This document shows, one piece after another, positions 54,125 to 64,000 of a stretch of 64,000 nucleotides of DNA; positions within the stretch are counted from its first letter, which is position 1, and every line of letters begins with the position of its first letter. A program made the translations under genes and the position numbers. Where the stretch lies: contig NC_135552.1 of assembly GCF_964340395.1 (NCBI RefSeq), forward strand, positions 14,868,194 through 14,932,193, read 5' to 3'. The notes beneath the pieces are model-generated. The model was not told where the DNA came from. It did no database searches and saw only the letters and a program-made list of their open reading frames with translations. The stretch is from Glandiceps talaboti (Eukaryota; Hemichordata; Enteropneusta; Spengelidae).

Positions 54125-55764
54125 GCTCTTTGTGACGCAAATGTAACGTCACTGAATCGCATCATCTGACCCGTCAGTTAGCGAAAGCTTTGTGAAGCTA
54201 TCAACTTGCAGTAGCAGCTGATGACCAAAAAAAATATACGCACTTGTTTGGGTTCTTTAAATTTTGTCACATTTTCCACTCAGTGGCTTTAATTTAAGGT
54301 CAGTTGGACTTCGTGTAGGAACAATGTCACTCCGGGTACCTCCTTTGTTCTTTCATCTCTTGTCCTCTGCATGTCAGCGGGTCGGTCACAACTTTCAAGT
54401 GTGATTACAACAGAATCCATGCGATTCTTTTCATGACACTTTATAGAAGGACATTTAAATGACTCTTTATACCCAAGCTTAAATCTTTCTTTTTTGTGAA
54501 AATACAGGTGCGCTTAGAGGCCTGGGGAGATGTTAATAACTGCCCTCGACATGTATTGGATAGTGTTTCGATTGTAGAGTTAACTGAACTTTTTGATTGG
54601 GAGAAATTGTTTCCTTTGTGGGGTTTTCTTTGAATCATTAACTTTTGCCCGGATAGAACAGAGGGTCGTCATAGACACCAAGGGCCATCGGGCCAACAGA
54701 GATGCGCCTAATCACAACAAAAGAAGGTCTGCGAATTCGTTAGAAGACTGTTGCGTGTGAGCCTATTATTAACGCCTGCCTTCCACGCTTGGGTGATGGT
54801 AGTGACATTTTATTGTACGAGGTCGTTTTTTCTGGGTGGTAAAATGCAAAGTTGTCTTGCAGACGACAAAAAAAAAAACTGAAGAAAAGATACACCAACT
54901 TGAAATACACCGAGCTGTCTTTTCGATGGCACTATTCTGTTTTTTGACACTATACCACATGATATTATTTGAAACTTACGGAATTCAAACTTCAGAACAA
55001 CTGGAAAATCTAAGCTCAAACAACTAGCGTGAATAATCAAAATTATAGAAATGAGTGATTCTACTTCATTCAAATTCCCTCTGGTAGCATCTGGTTGGTG
55101 TAAAGAAATAACAAACTGTTCTCCTTTCAAATATGTGACGATTTATTTTTTAATTGTGAACAATATAATAGTTACTTATAACCCTGACGTCATAAATACA
55201 CAGTGACGTTTTTTTTCTTCTATAATATATGTCATTTTTTGAAAAGTTAAAGTAGACACGGAATCACTCTTTGTAATTCATGTTGATTCAGACACTATAT
55301 GGTTACGTCAAGTTCTTAGACTGGGAAGTAACCTTCGGTTCACCCGATTTTTCTTAATAGCGTCGAGACCAATCAGGAGTTTATAACAAAAAAACCGAAC
55401 GCTGTTGAAAATTAGGATGGGACTCTGTCGTGTTTGTCGGAACGGTTTGAAACAATTTCCTCAACATTCTACATCAAATACTGTATATAAATTTTTACTC
55501 AAGACAAGATATGATAACAGGCTGAGTAATCGTAGGACTTGCAAAGTACACGTTAAATAGCTTGCAAGGAAGAGAACTGACAACGTCCTGTTATTGTTCT
55601 ATATTTTCTTGCCTTTGACCTTGTAGATGTATTTAAGCTTAAACGTCATACGTCGAAAGGCCAATGACCTAGCTACTACATAGCAATAAACGTTAACGTT
55701 ATTAGTAATACCATACAACTTTGAATCATGTTATCACTTCAACCATAATAGATAAAGTTCATAA
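54125..55764. other. Intergenic, no gene seen
   Basis: Mostly unique; open frames up to 106 codons (54810-55130, -) have no recognised domain. Confidence 0.4.
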
Positions 55765-55941
55765 TTACAGAACCAGGGCTATAGTGCCAGAGGAGATTTC
55801 TATCACAATGACTGCCATAGAAGTTCTTTGAAATATATGGCATCCAATATTTGGAATTGGATTCCCAGATCTATAAGAGATCTGGAATCTCTGAACGGTT
55901 TTAAACAGACATGTGCCCGACACGTACTTGATGTTTTGTAA
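55765..55941 (+). pseudogene. LINE (non-LTR) ORF2 C-terminal fragment
   Basis: A 58-codon frame closed at both sides. It contains SSLKYMASNIWNWIPRSIRD followed by SLNGFKQTCARHVLDVL and a stop. W-N-x-[IL]-P-x-x-[IL]-R followed by a SL..FK..  helix is the standard C-terminal end of reverse-transcriptase ORFs of CR1/Jockey/L2-like LINEs. Only the extreme C-terminus remains, as expected of a 5'-truncated insertion. Confidence 0.75.
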
Positions 55942-56145
55942 TCGTTTCTTGAATTGTATACATGTTTTAACTCTTTAGCGACAGTACTCGACGTTGTACT
56001 CTGTTTTGTTTTGTTTTGTATATTCATCGAGTTACTTATTACTTTGTGTTTTATGTACTGTTTAAATATATTTTCATGGCTCTATGAAAAAAAGCCACTA
56101 CTTTGTAGAAAGCTGATTGGATTCCAATAAGGAATAATAAGAATA
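55942..56145 (+). mobile_element. 3' UTR of the same LINE fragment
   Basis: Follows the stop codon: T-rich (TTTTGTTTTGTTTTG at about 56002-56017), with a hairpin ATGGCTCTATGAAAAAAAGCC and an AATAATAAGAATA end. The exact 3' end and target-site duplication were not resolved. Confidence 0.5.
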
Positions 56146-56454
56146 CGTCATTTATATTGTTGGATAGTGCACGGAAAATGGACTATAATAATTAATCTAG
56201 GGTTCCTTTTACCAACAGATACAAATCATATCCTTAATTACAATTTAGAAAATATAATAAAGTGTGAATTACACTACACTGACGACGTTTTAGTGTTTCA
56301 GGTTTTGTGATTTTAATTGTGAAAATGAGAACCCGTTGTAGCAAATAGAACATCACGAGTTCAAGCCGCCATCTCAGAGAATAGAAATATAATAACTATG
56401 TTAAAATTCAAAGCGGTTGACTCCGTATGACATACACATCAATATTGGAAATGT
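56146..56454. other. Intergenic, module shared with the 46.5-kb array
   Basis: Near 56298, TTTCAGGTTTTGTGATTTTAATTG matches the modules flanking the 43-bp array. Otherwise unique. Confidence 0.45.
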
Positions 56455-56935
56455 GGTTAAGTTCATCTGAGATAGTTTAGTTAGTTTGAGATGGTGTAGT
56501 TAACACCTGGGTAACATTAGTTAACCCAGGATAGCTTAGTTAACTCAAGATAGTTAAGTTGACCCAAAATAGTTAAATTAGCCCACGATAGTTAATTAGC
56601 CCTAGTTAGTTTAGCTACCCCAAGTTAGTTAGGTTTACCTAAGATAGTTTATTTAAGCCAATTTAGTTTAGTAAACCCAAGTTAGTTTAGTAAACCCAAG
56701 ATAGTTTAGTTAACCCAAGTTAGTTTCATCAACCCAAGTTAGTTTAGTCAACCCAAGTTAGTTTAGTTAACCCAAGTTAGTACAATCAACCCAAGTTAGT
56801 TATTTAACCCAGGATAGTTTAGTTTACCCAAGTTAGTTTAGTTAATCAAAGTTAGTTTAGTTAACTCAAGATAATTTAGTTAAACAAAGTTAGTTTAGTT
56901 AACTCAAGATATTCGAGATAGTTTAATAAATGCGA
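56455..56935. repeat. 19-bp tandem repeat, AGTTTAGTTAACCCAAGTT
   Basis: About 25 imperfect copies; variants GATA for GTTA and TAACTC for TAACCC are common. The unit embeds GTTAAC, as does the 29-bp array, but the rest is different. Confidence 0.92.
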
Positions 56936-57641
56936 GTCCGCCCCTTTCTATGTCAAAATAGACTGTAAAAAGACAGTTGTTGTTAATCAGTCTAAATCAT
57001 AATATTAGCAAATCGCTAAAAGTGGAGGTGAACTTTGAACTCTAAAAGGAAACTTTCTTTTGACTGTTTTACCAAAATAAAGTAAAAATCAATTCCAATG
57101 AGTGTATTCAAGTGAACCGTAATGTGAATTCGGAGTAGAAATGGTTGGCTACACCAGATGGGGTGTCGTAAATGAGAGGGTGATTTCAACAAGGACTCGA
57201 AAATTAAGTATTACATTATTTTTGGTTAAGCAAAATTTAAAAAAAAAATGTTTGTTTTCAATAACACTTCAGAAAATAGAGTAGGTAGGCTAGGCTGGAA
57301 TGTTATTTTACTTCAAATTTTTAAAACATTACTTCGACCCCCAAGATGAGATACTCGTTGGTCACAATATATACGTGAGAGTTTGATGAGTTGTAACGAA
57401 GTAAATGAAGACGATTATAAGTTAAGTAGACGAACGCGATATGCACACTGTACTGTTATAGTCTAAAAAAGACCTGTTTTCTCTGGAATACGATTTAAAA
57501 AAACAACAACTTACCACAGATGAGGCAAAGGCATGAAGGTGTACACGGAAGTAGAAGTAAATTGTCACCATTTTGCCTTTTTACATGCAACAAATGTTTA
57601 GGGTATGTGGCTTAAACTAGGGTCGGTCGGGTTAGATCTAC
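56936..57641. other. Intergenic, no gene seen
   Basis: Unique AT-rich DNA. Confidence 0.4.
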
Positions 57642-57944
57642 AAAAATTGTGTGGTTCCGATTACGCTCAATTTTAGGTGGGGTAGGTAAATATTTTTTTT
57701 CCATGTAGTCTCTTTGTAATTGGTTTCTTCCCATAAGATGTACAGCCATTACAGATTGGAAGAACAGGTTTATAAGTCATTTTAAGTTACTGCCAGCTTC
57801 CGCATCAACTATTTCTCGTGAGACTTCACAATTTTCGCGATTTTATAGTTGTTTTTCTTGTTTGAATACGTAAAAAATGTAGGGTCGGCAGCGAAAAACT
57901 AGGTGGGGGTAGGGTAACCGGAACCAAACAATGTTTGTAGGCCT
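57642..57944 (-). mobile_element. TIR MITE-like element, copy 4
   Basis: Begins AAAAATTGTGTGGTTCCGAT and ends GGGTAACCGGAACCAAACAA then TGTTTGTAGGCCT, so both inverted ends are present. It runs opposite to the copy at 53760 and shares its internal blocks (GGTTTCTTCCCATAAGATGT). Confidence 0.88.
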
Positions 57945-59024
57945 CACCGGGAACACACTATTTTTTTTTACATGGGCTTACAAATGAAACGATGAAAGTC
58001 AAGAATTGACATATAATAGGTTAAACTTTTAATAGTTATTTTAAGTCGCAGAAAAATATAAAAATGAATCTAGGAAAATTATTTTAAAAAAGAGAGTAAA
58101 CAAAGCAACTGCGTTTCTTATCATATTGGTAACAACATGTGGACAATTTTGTGATTATTGCTGGAACGCGCTGAACACCGTTAAAACCACTTTTTAAATA
58201 ATTCTAATAGCACATTTAATTCACATTTCCGGTGATTTATATAAATGACATACCTGTAAACTCGTACCCACCAAGTTGGAATTTTACAGCAACCATATGT
58301 GGGTACTTGCATTTTGACAATGGACCACAAAACTTCAAACGAAAACAGAATGGGTGGAGCTATGCGACAACGATAATGAAAAACCTTGAAAAATCTATAG
58401 ACACCATCATTTGAACATAAAATTTTACGATTTGAGCTTTTTTTCAGTAAAGTTTACGGGATATTTGAAGAGATAATTGAAACAAAAGATCTAATTCTGT
58501 CTTTTTTCCCTATTCGTATATCGTCATGGTTCAGGAACTTTATCCTCCTTCCTCTGTGGTCTAAATTATTCAGTTAGCGGATAAACATCATGCTGACTAA
58601 TTCTGTAAGACACACATAAATAAACAGGGGTGATACAGCCTAATTCTAACACCTGCTTATAAGTATCAATGAGCACGTGGCGTCAACAACCTGTGTCACC
58701 GGACATACATCGACAGTGCACATCGAATTCTTCTGAACAACTCCATCCCCACAAAAATTCTCTTTACATTATGGTCTTTGCATCTAAAAAACTGTACCAA
58801 TATCTTTTAGGTTTTCTTCCATTTTCTGTTAATAAACGCGTTTCACATTACGATACGGGCTAATATAATTCATGAAAAGTTTTTCCCCGTTCCTTATTAG
58901 CCGTGGATCCAACAGTGATAGACTGTAGGCATATGGGTTTCAATAAATATTCATATTGGCGGGAGATTCTAGACATGGCCCTGGTTCAAGATTAGACTTG
59001 CACAATATTTGAAGATAGTACCAT
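57945..59024. other. 3' flank of gene 3; no further gene
   Basis: Unique AT-rich DNA. A short frame at 58232-58414 starts IYINDIP, which looks like a reverse-transcriptase word, but no ADD box follows and I do not call it. Confidence 0.4.
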
Positions 59025-59825
59025 TTAATTTGAGTCAATATATTCGGAAGACGGACTGGTCTGTTCTAGTGGCATTCCGATGGAGGCAGAGGGGATACTG
59101 GAAGACGAACCTCCTATTGCTATTTTCTTCAGCTGATTGAAATGATTATTGATCTGATTCAGTTTGATGTCTTTGGTATCTTTGCCGTTTAAAACATCAA
59201 TCATGAACGAAATATATACTATAGCCAATCGCAAAGTCTCGATTCGAGACAATCTTTTCTCGTAAGCAAATGTTGGCACGTGTTTTCGTAGTTCATCGAA
59301 CGCCTCATTCAGACTGAACATTCTGCGCCTTTCTCTTATGTTAGCAGCCTTTCGCTGTGCCATCGATACAACCCGCCTTCTCCTTGGCTTCGTTGCTTGC
59401 ACCTGGTAGTGATGATAGTGTGGGTGATGTGGATGATGCTGTGGTACAATGTCCATAAATGTTGGTCGTGGATTCACGAAGGCTCCAGTTGTCTGCATCA
59501 TACTCATATCTACTGGCATTGCTTGCATTGGCATTGCATTCGCCCACGATGTTGCTAACAAACCTGGATCCATCACACCCTCCCTGTAGGAGGAATAGCG
59601 TTCCGATGACGGCGCTGCAACAACACCATAACTATACTGGTTTTCCGCTAGGCTGGTCGGTGTAATGCTAAAACTCCCGGTGTTGTCAAACTCGTGGGCT
59701 TGCGAATTGAAAGTAGTTAACGTTGTTAATGGAGATGCAGACGATGTTGGCGAGCCCATAGCATTCTCAGTGCGCGAACTGTCACACGGCACGTTATCAT
59801 TCTTCACGTCCGTATGAGACTCCAT
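59025..59825 (-). CDS. FERD3L/Fer3-like bHLH transcription factor (gene 3)
   Basis: A 266-residue single-exon protein, full-length paralogue of gene 2. The bHLH is at about residues 157-209: [30 protein letters not shown] and [19 protein letters not shown], close to vertebrate FERD3L and Drosophila Fer3. It would bind E-boxes as a heterodimer with E-proteins. Shared with gene 2 beyond the domain are MES at the start, [13 protein letters not shown]-type residues 25-37, [10 protein letters not shown] (64-73), [10 protein letters not shown] (98-107) and the His-rich block 121-140. The C-terminal tails are unrelated: here a Ser-rich GGSSSSIP stretch. The ATG is followed by GAGTCTCATA and aligns with gene 2. 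It is transcribed opposite to genes 1 and 2, so an inversion accompanied or followed the duplication. No typical TATA except a (TA)n at 59853-59871. Confidence 0.95.
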   Translation of the reverse strand: MESHTDVKNDNVPCDSSRTENAMGSPTSSASPLTTLTTFNSQAHEFDNTGSFSITPTSLAENQYSYGVVAAPSSERYSSYREGVMDPGLLATSWANAMPMQAMPVDMSMMQTTGAFVNPRPTFMDIVPQHHPHHPHYHHYQVQATKPRRRRVVSMAQRKAANIRERRRMFSLNEAFDELRKHVPTFAYEKRLSRIETLRLAIVYISFMIDVLNGKDTKDIKLNQINNHFNQLKKIAIGGSSSSIPSASIGMPLEQTSPSSEYIDSN

Positions 59826-60185
59826 CTTCGTTTCAATTCACTAATAGCAAAAGTATATATATATATATATTTCCCGGGTTTTTTTTACACCGATCTCGTC
59901 ACGTACTACCAAACAGGATGGTTGACGACAGTTGTCACATAAAGGCTCTTTCTCTGCCGATTGTCAGAATTGGAAGCATGGAACTGGAGTAGTAGGGAAT
60001 GCTAATTAGTGATGGAACGAAAACTGAAAGAATAATCATAGATGCAAGCCTTGCATGGGCATCACAATACTTAATACGATGTATCATAATTTTGTTGGCA
60101 TTGTTTGCGGACAACAACTGCTATGACGTCCATCAAGTGAGAATATTAGACAGATCACGTGACATGGCGACACGTGATTTGACCA
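59826..60185 (-). promoter_or_regulatory. Upstream region of gene 3 with E-boxes and CCAAT
   Basis: TCACGTGA at 60155-60162, CACGTG at 60171-60176, CAGTTG E-boxes near 59928 and 60115, and ACCAATGC at about 60181. A (TA)n at 59853-59871 sits 28-46 bp upstream of the ATG and could act as a TATA box, but that would leave almost no leader. Role inferred from motifs only. Confidence 0.4.
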
Positions 60186-60464
60186 ATGCTGAAATGAAAT
60201 CATAAAGGACAGGATTCTCACAGTGGCAACATTTTACTTTTATGACAAAAATGCGTAAATTAAATGCAAGGAATGCATTATCGGTATTTTAGTAGGCCAA
60301 CCTGAAGTGATATAAATGTGTGTATGGTATGAAAACATAACGAATGTACATAATTTCGTTGTATTGCTGGTATCACTACAGCGTTGTTATCACAAAAACA
60401 GCCTGGCATATTTACAACGCTTTTTATGATAACAAAATAGCCACGCATTGAACTATGTTAGTCG

Positions 60465-60477
60465 GGGTCAAAGGTCA
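60465..60477 (+). promoter_or_regulatory. DR1 nuclear-receptor site
   Basis: GGGTCAAAGGTCA is a perfect direct repeat of the AGGTCA half-site with 1-bp spacing, as bound by HNF4, RXR and COUP-TF. It lies about 640 bp upstream of gene 3. A chance match in 64 kb is possible. Confidence 0.4.
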
Positions 60478-60524
60478 CTCTTTCAAACAGAAAATGGTAA
60501 CATATTTACATTGTCGTGATAAAT

Positions 60525-60785
60525 ATTACGAAATCACACAAATAAATTGTTTATAAATATTACAAAATCACACACACATATATCATTGTGTTTAATAGTA
60601 TTGCCAATTCAAACCCATACATACATCTGGTTTACAAGTATGGCGAAATCCCACTTGTACGTAAATTGTATTTATAAATATATTTTACGAAATATCATAT
60701 GTGGTTATGAATATTGCGAAACTAGACACATATATACATGGTGTGTATCGATAAAGTACTACGAAATCACATATTATACAGTGTG
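60525..60785. repeat. Degenerate tandem repeat, TATTACGAAATCACA core
   Basis: About five diverged copies, roughly 50-60 bp each, of TAAATATTACGAAATCACACA followed by ATACAT and a GTGTTTA-like word. Confidence 0.7.
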
Positions 60786-63700
60786 CGCAATGGGCCTTTT
60801 TTAATTTCACTTTTAGAGCTGGGTTGCCAGTCAAGACAATCAGTGGGAAATACTGAATTCACTTAATAAAAGAGAAGAGAAGTTATTGGGCATTACGCCA
60901 ATTCAACATTTCTCTTCATCTATAGCGTTGAACAAAATGCAAGCGTTTAATACACATAGATCGCAATCTCAAACAATTTTAGAATGTCGTCTTCGTTTAA
61001 GTTGTATCTTAGCTCTGTGTTTTTGCAATAAAAAGCCAGTTTGCCAGGTTTTCAAACCTATCGAGTTTTGAACGAAATGCGGCCGTGTTGTCATATATGA
61101 TCTTGCGTACCTTTCATGGTGGTACAATACGCCTTTCAAATTACAGGCATATCAGAGCAAAGATCACGGTTCGTTTTGTGAAGTACACTACGTTGTTCAC
61201 GTTCCACAGGAAATAGAGTAAAATGCTGTTAGATGTTGATCACCAAATAACAATATGGGGCTATTAGCAGCCAGGATATCTTCATCTTCGGATTGTACGA
61301 CCTCGCTCTCACCCTAGGCCCAATCAATGGTGAGTCAGTCAGTCAGTGAGAGCGATAATCTGAAAGTCTTTTAGTTCGCGGCGCGCAATTATGACAATTA
61401 TCAAACTGGATCTAATCAGTCTAGGAATCAATATTGCTGGTGTTCACGTGAAAGGTGACGTTATCCCACCATCCCCCCTCCCCTCTCAAATATAAATGTG
61501 ATTAGTATGCAGTCGCTTTTTCAGTATCGACATTGAAATAAGAAAACGAAAAACAAATTTTTGAAATGGCAAATAATTTGGTGTCTATCTATTCCCAGTG
61601 AATGTAATTATTATTTTAGTTCTAGTAACTGTATATTAACGATGATATACGTTGTTTACTTAGAAGCTAATTGATACAGCGGAAGAATCATGGTATCATA
61701 CACAGACAAGGAGAATTTGTAATTAAGCAACCACGACGTACAAGCATAAACATGTCGCCAGTAGAGGGCTACAACTTCGAACGAACCGCAACACTAGCTT
61801 TACTAACACTCCATTCTTGAATAACACAAAACATATTATTTGCACACACACAAACACACTAATGAAAGCAATTCAGGATTAAATTAAAACTTATGCAAAT
61901 AAGTAGAGCCTAAAATAGAGTTGACCTTTTATCAAAAACGCTAATGGACACTTTTATTTTTGACTAACATTGAGATAATAAACTCAACCCTGGGGCCACT
62001 ACGGTAAAGCTTAAATCAACGTAACCCATTTCCGTCCAAATGTAAAAAATGTTTACTCAGATCTAAACCCATAATTTTTGTAGTTGTTTTGGAAAAAAAA
62101 GAAAGATATTTAAGGTGACCGTTGGATGATAACAAGCGAAAACGACAGAAAACATGAAAAGCCATCAAGCCAAAAACACCCCCCCCCCAAAAAAAAAAAG
62201 AAAAAAAAAGAAGAAAAAAAGAAGAAGCTGTAACCAATGCAATGGTGACTCTGAACGCAAATATCAAAGTAATGACCGGGGCTAACGTATACAGTCGCGG
62301 AAGGAAAGTCGAATATTAGGCATTCTGACAAATGAAACAGATGATGAAACAAAATCACATCGAAACGGTGATGAATAAAGGGATGCGAATAATATAATAA
62401 AACTATGGATAGCTCACAACAATTGAATTCACTAGACGGAATATCCAGGAGGGGGTGTCACCTCAATGTATGATAAATAATTGCGCTTTTTTTATGCCTG
62501 CAGCGGCAGAAATCAATAACACATACCATCAAGTCTTATCGAGCAGAGAGAACAATCAGATTCACCTCTCGTATCTTGCCTCGATAATGAAATGCTTAAA
62601 CACAGCTGCATCGGGTAATTAGAAATAACGGCTCATGTTTCATGTCAGCGGGATCAGTAAACGCACTTAGTACGTGGAGAAATACCAGGGATTGTTTAAT
62701 TTACTCTAATTGTTTTAACAACATTTTCGCGTGTTCTCCTCAAATACGTAAAATGTAAATATAACGAGAAAGGAATGAGCTACATGTAACAAAAGGCTTG
62801 ATGCTATCTTTTCTGTACTAAAAATCTGAAGTTCATTAATATACAAAGTACATACAACTAACTGTAACAATTTACAAACTGAAGGATGTGACACCCATCC
62901 CGATGCCACAACTTGTATTACCGAAAGAGCCTGAGATGTCCCGTTTCTGAATTTCACGTCGGGTTTCAGAGTAACTGGCTTAAGGTGTCTTGCTTTACGA
63001 GAAGAATTGTACTTAGTTCGCTTTGTGACGAGTGTCGCCAATTCACGTTACAGAAAAAAACATTGTTTAAATCGGAAATCTAAACATATTGTTACAACAT
63101 TAATTTGTGTTTGTCGAGGACATAATGAAATGAAATGGTCGGCTAGATAAAGCTTTGGTTTGATGAGTGGTCGGCAAATGAAACGTTCGTGCGTCAATTG
63201 AAATAAACAAAATGTGCACATTTAGACAATGTGAGTCAAATACAGTTTACCGTCCTCTTTTGAAAGGCGTTTTTTTGCCCAATTGTTGTCTTTAATGTTT
63301 TCTCAATAGCCCGGCTAAAAATCAGTTACATGCAGTGTCGATTGACGAGTCATTTTAGCAACATGGTGAGAAGCATAAAATCGCCGTAAGTGCTTTTACT
63401 GACAGCTTTACTTAGACAATCACTGCCACGAGTTTGAGGAGTAAAGTTTCCTTTTGTCGACTTTTTTGGGTTCCCAGAGTCTTTTGACTGGAAGTCTCCC
63501 CAGGAATGCGGTGCCGATGGTGTATAATTTGCCTACACACTAAAAAAGCAGAACAACAGCCACTGGGGTTTAGTCTCTCGACATATAAGTTGAACAATGA
63601 AATAGAAAACGAAACAAAAAAAACCCAAAAAAACCAAACGAGTAGAAAGAGAAAAAGAACGAATTCACAAAGAATATAAAGATTCAATTTTAATTGGTTT

Positions 63701-64000
63701 TCCAGATGGGATTACTTTTTATCCAAATTGTTGACACCGATACAACAATAAGAAAAAAAAACTAATCATCCGTACAATGGAGTCAAACGTACAGTTAACT
63801 TTGTCAAAAATACAGATAACTAAAAACTACCGTAACGAACGATCTTGTCGCGAAGATGTCGTGTACGTACGTGCCGTGGCCTGACACTGAAACGTAGCAG
63901 ATTAGCACGACCACCTGTTGATCTATTTTACATTGTCCATTTCAACTTTGTGCCTGAGCTATTTTCTGTCCGTTCTATACTTTAAAACTCACACATTCCT
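60786..64000. other. Intergenic, no gene seen
   Basis: Mostly unique. Holds a short (GTCA)n at about 61332-61346, a C/A/AAG-rich purine tract at about 62168-62226, and a repeat-free stretch at 62460-62680 with GGTAATTAG, CAGCTG and AACAATCAG words that might be regulatory. No coding sequence recognised to the window end. Confidence 0.4.

Noticed and set aside
56455-56935. Telomeric repeat
   Set aside because: The unit is 19 bp with a TTAACCC word, not a TTAGGG array, and is internal.
58232-58414. Reverse-transcriptase-like word YINDIP
   Set aside because: No ADD box or other RT motifs follow; the match is probably chance.

Overview
This is an AT-rich, microsatellite-rich eukaryotic nuclear window. 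It looks like a bilaterian invertebrate, probably marine, but the species cannot be named from the sequence. Reasons: no bacterial-style gene packing, three single-exon bHLH transcription-factor genes separated by 11 to 31 kb of non-coding DNA, core promoters with TATA boxes, tRNA-derived SINEs, fragments of LINE and LTR retrotransposons, foldback and MITE-like elements, and very long simple repeats and minisatellites.

The only convincing host protein-coding genes are three FERD3L/Fer3-like (NATO3 family) bHLH genes: a divergent one at 15354-15917 (+), a canonical one at 27514-28311 (+) and its full-length paralogue at 59025-59825 (-). The last two share their N-terminus, a Met/His-rich block and the bHLH domain, so they are duplicates of one gene. 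In animals this family regulates neural (floor-plate and other progenitor) differentiation by binding E-boxes as a heterodimer with E-proteins. The cluster is therefore probably a lineage-specific expansion of a developmental regulator, and the gene-poor DNA around it may hold its enhancers.

Layout. 1-15 kb: microsatellites, a fragment of the 5' end of 18S rRNA (about 1986), a 350-bp foldback element (about 3.0-3.4 kb), a 54-bp minisatellite (8.5-10.2 kb) and a truncated MITE-like copy (13.0 kb). 15-28 kb: Fer3-like genes 1 and 2, separated by a young mobile element with a (TA)n tail and a G-rich GAGGT satellite bracketed by 91-bp direct repeats. 28-59 kb: long GA, GTAT and CTAT tracts, two tandem hammerhead-ribozyme-like motifs (31.65-31.80 kb) next to the inverted copy of the young element, a BEL/Pao-like LTR and gag relic (37.4-37.9 kb), a SINE (40.7 kb), MITE copies, a 4-kb array of a 29-bp repeat with higher-order structure (47.3-51.3 kb), a LINE 3' end (55.8 kb) and a 19-bp TTAACCC-like array (56.5 kb). 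59-64 kb: Fer3-like gene 3 with E-boxes and a nuclear-receptor DR1 site upstream, then unique DNA.

The most unusual observations are the clustered, intronless Fer3 expansion, the paired hammerhead-like motifs beside (TA)n-tailed elements, the two almost identical inverted mobile copies, the 18S fragment and the nested structure of the 29-bp array. Identities given are hand alignments from reading the sequence; no database search was possible.
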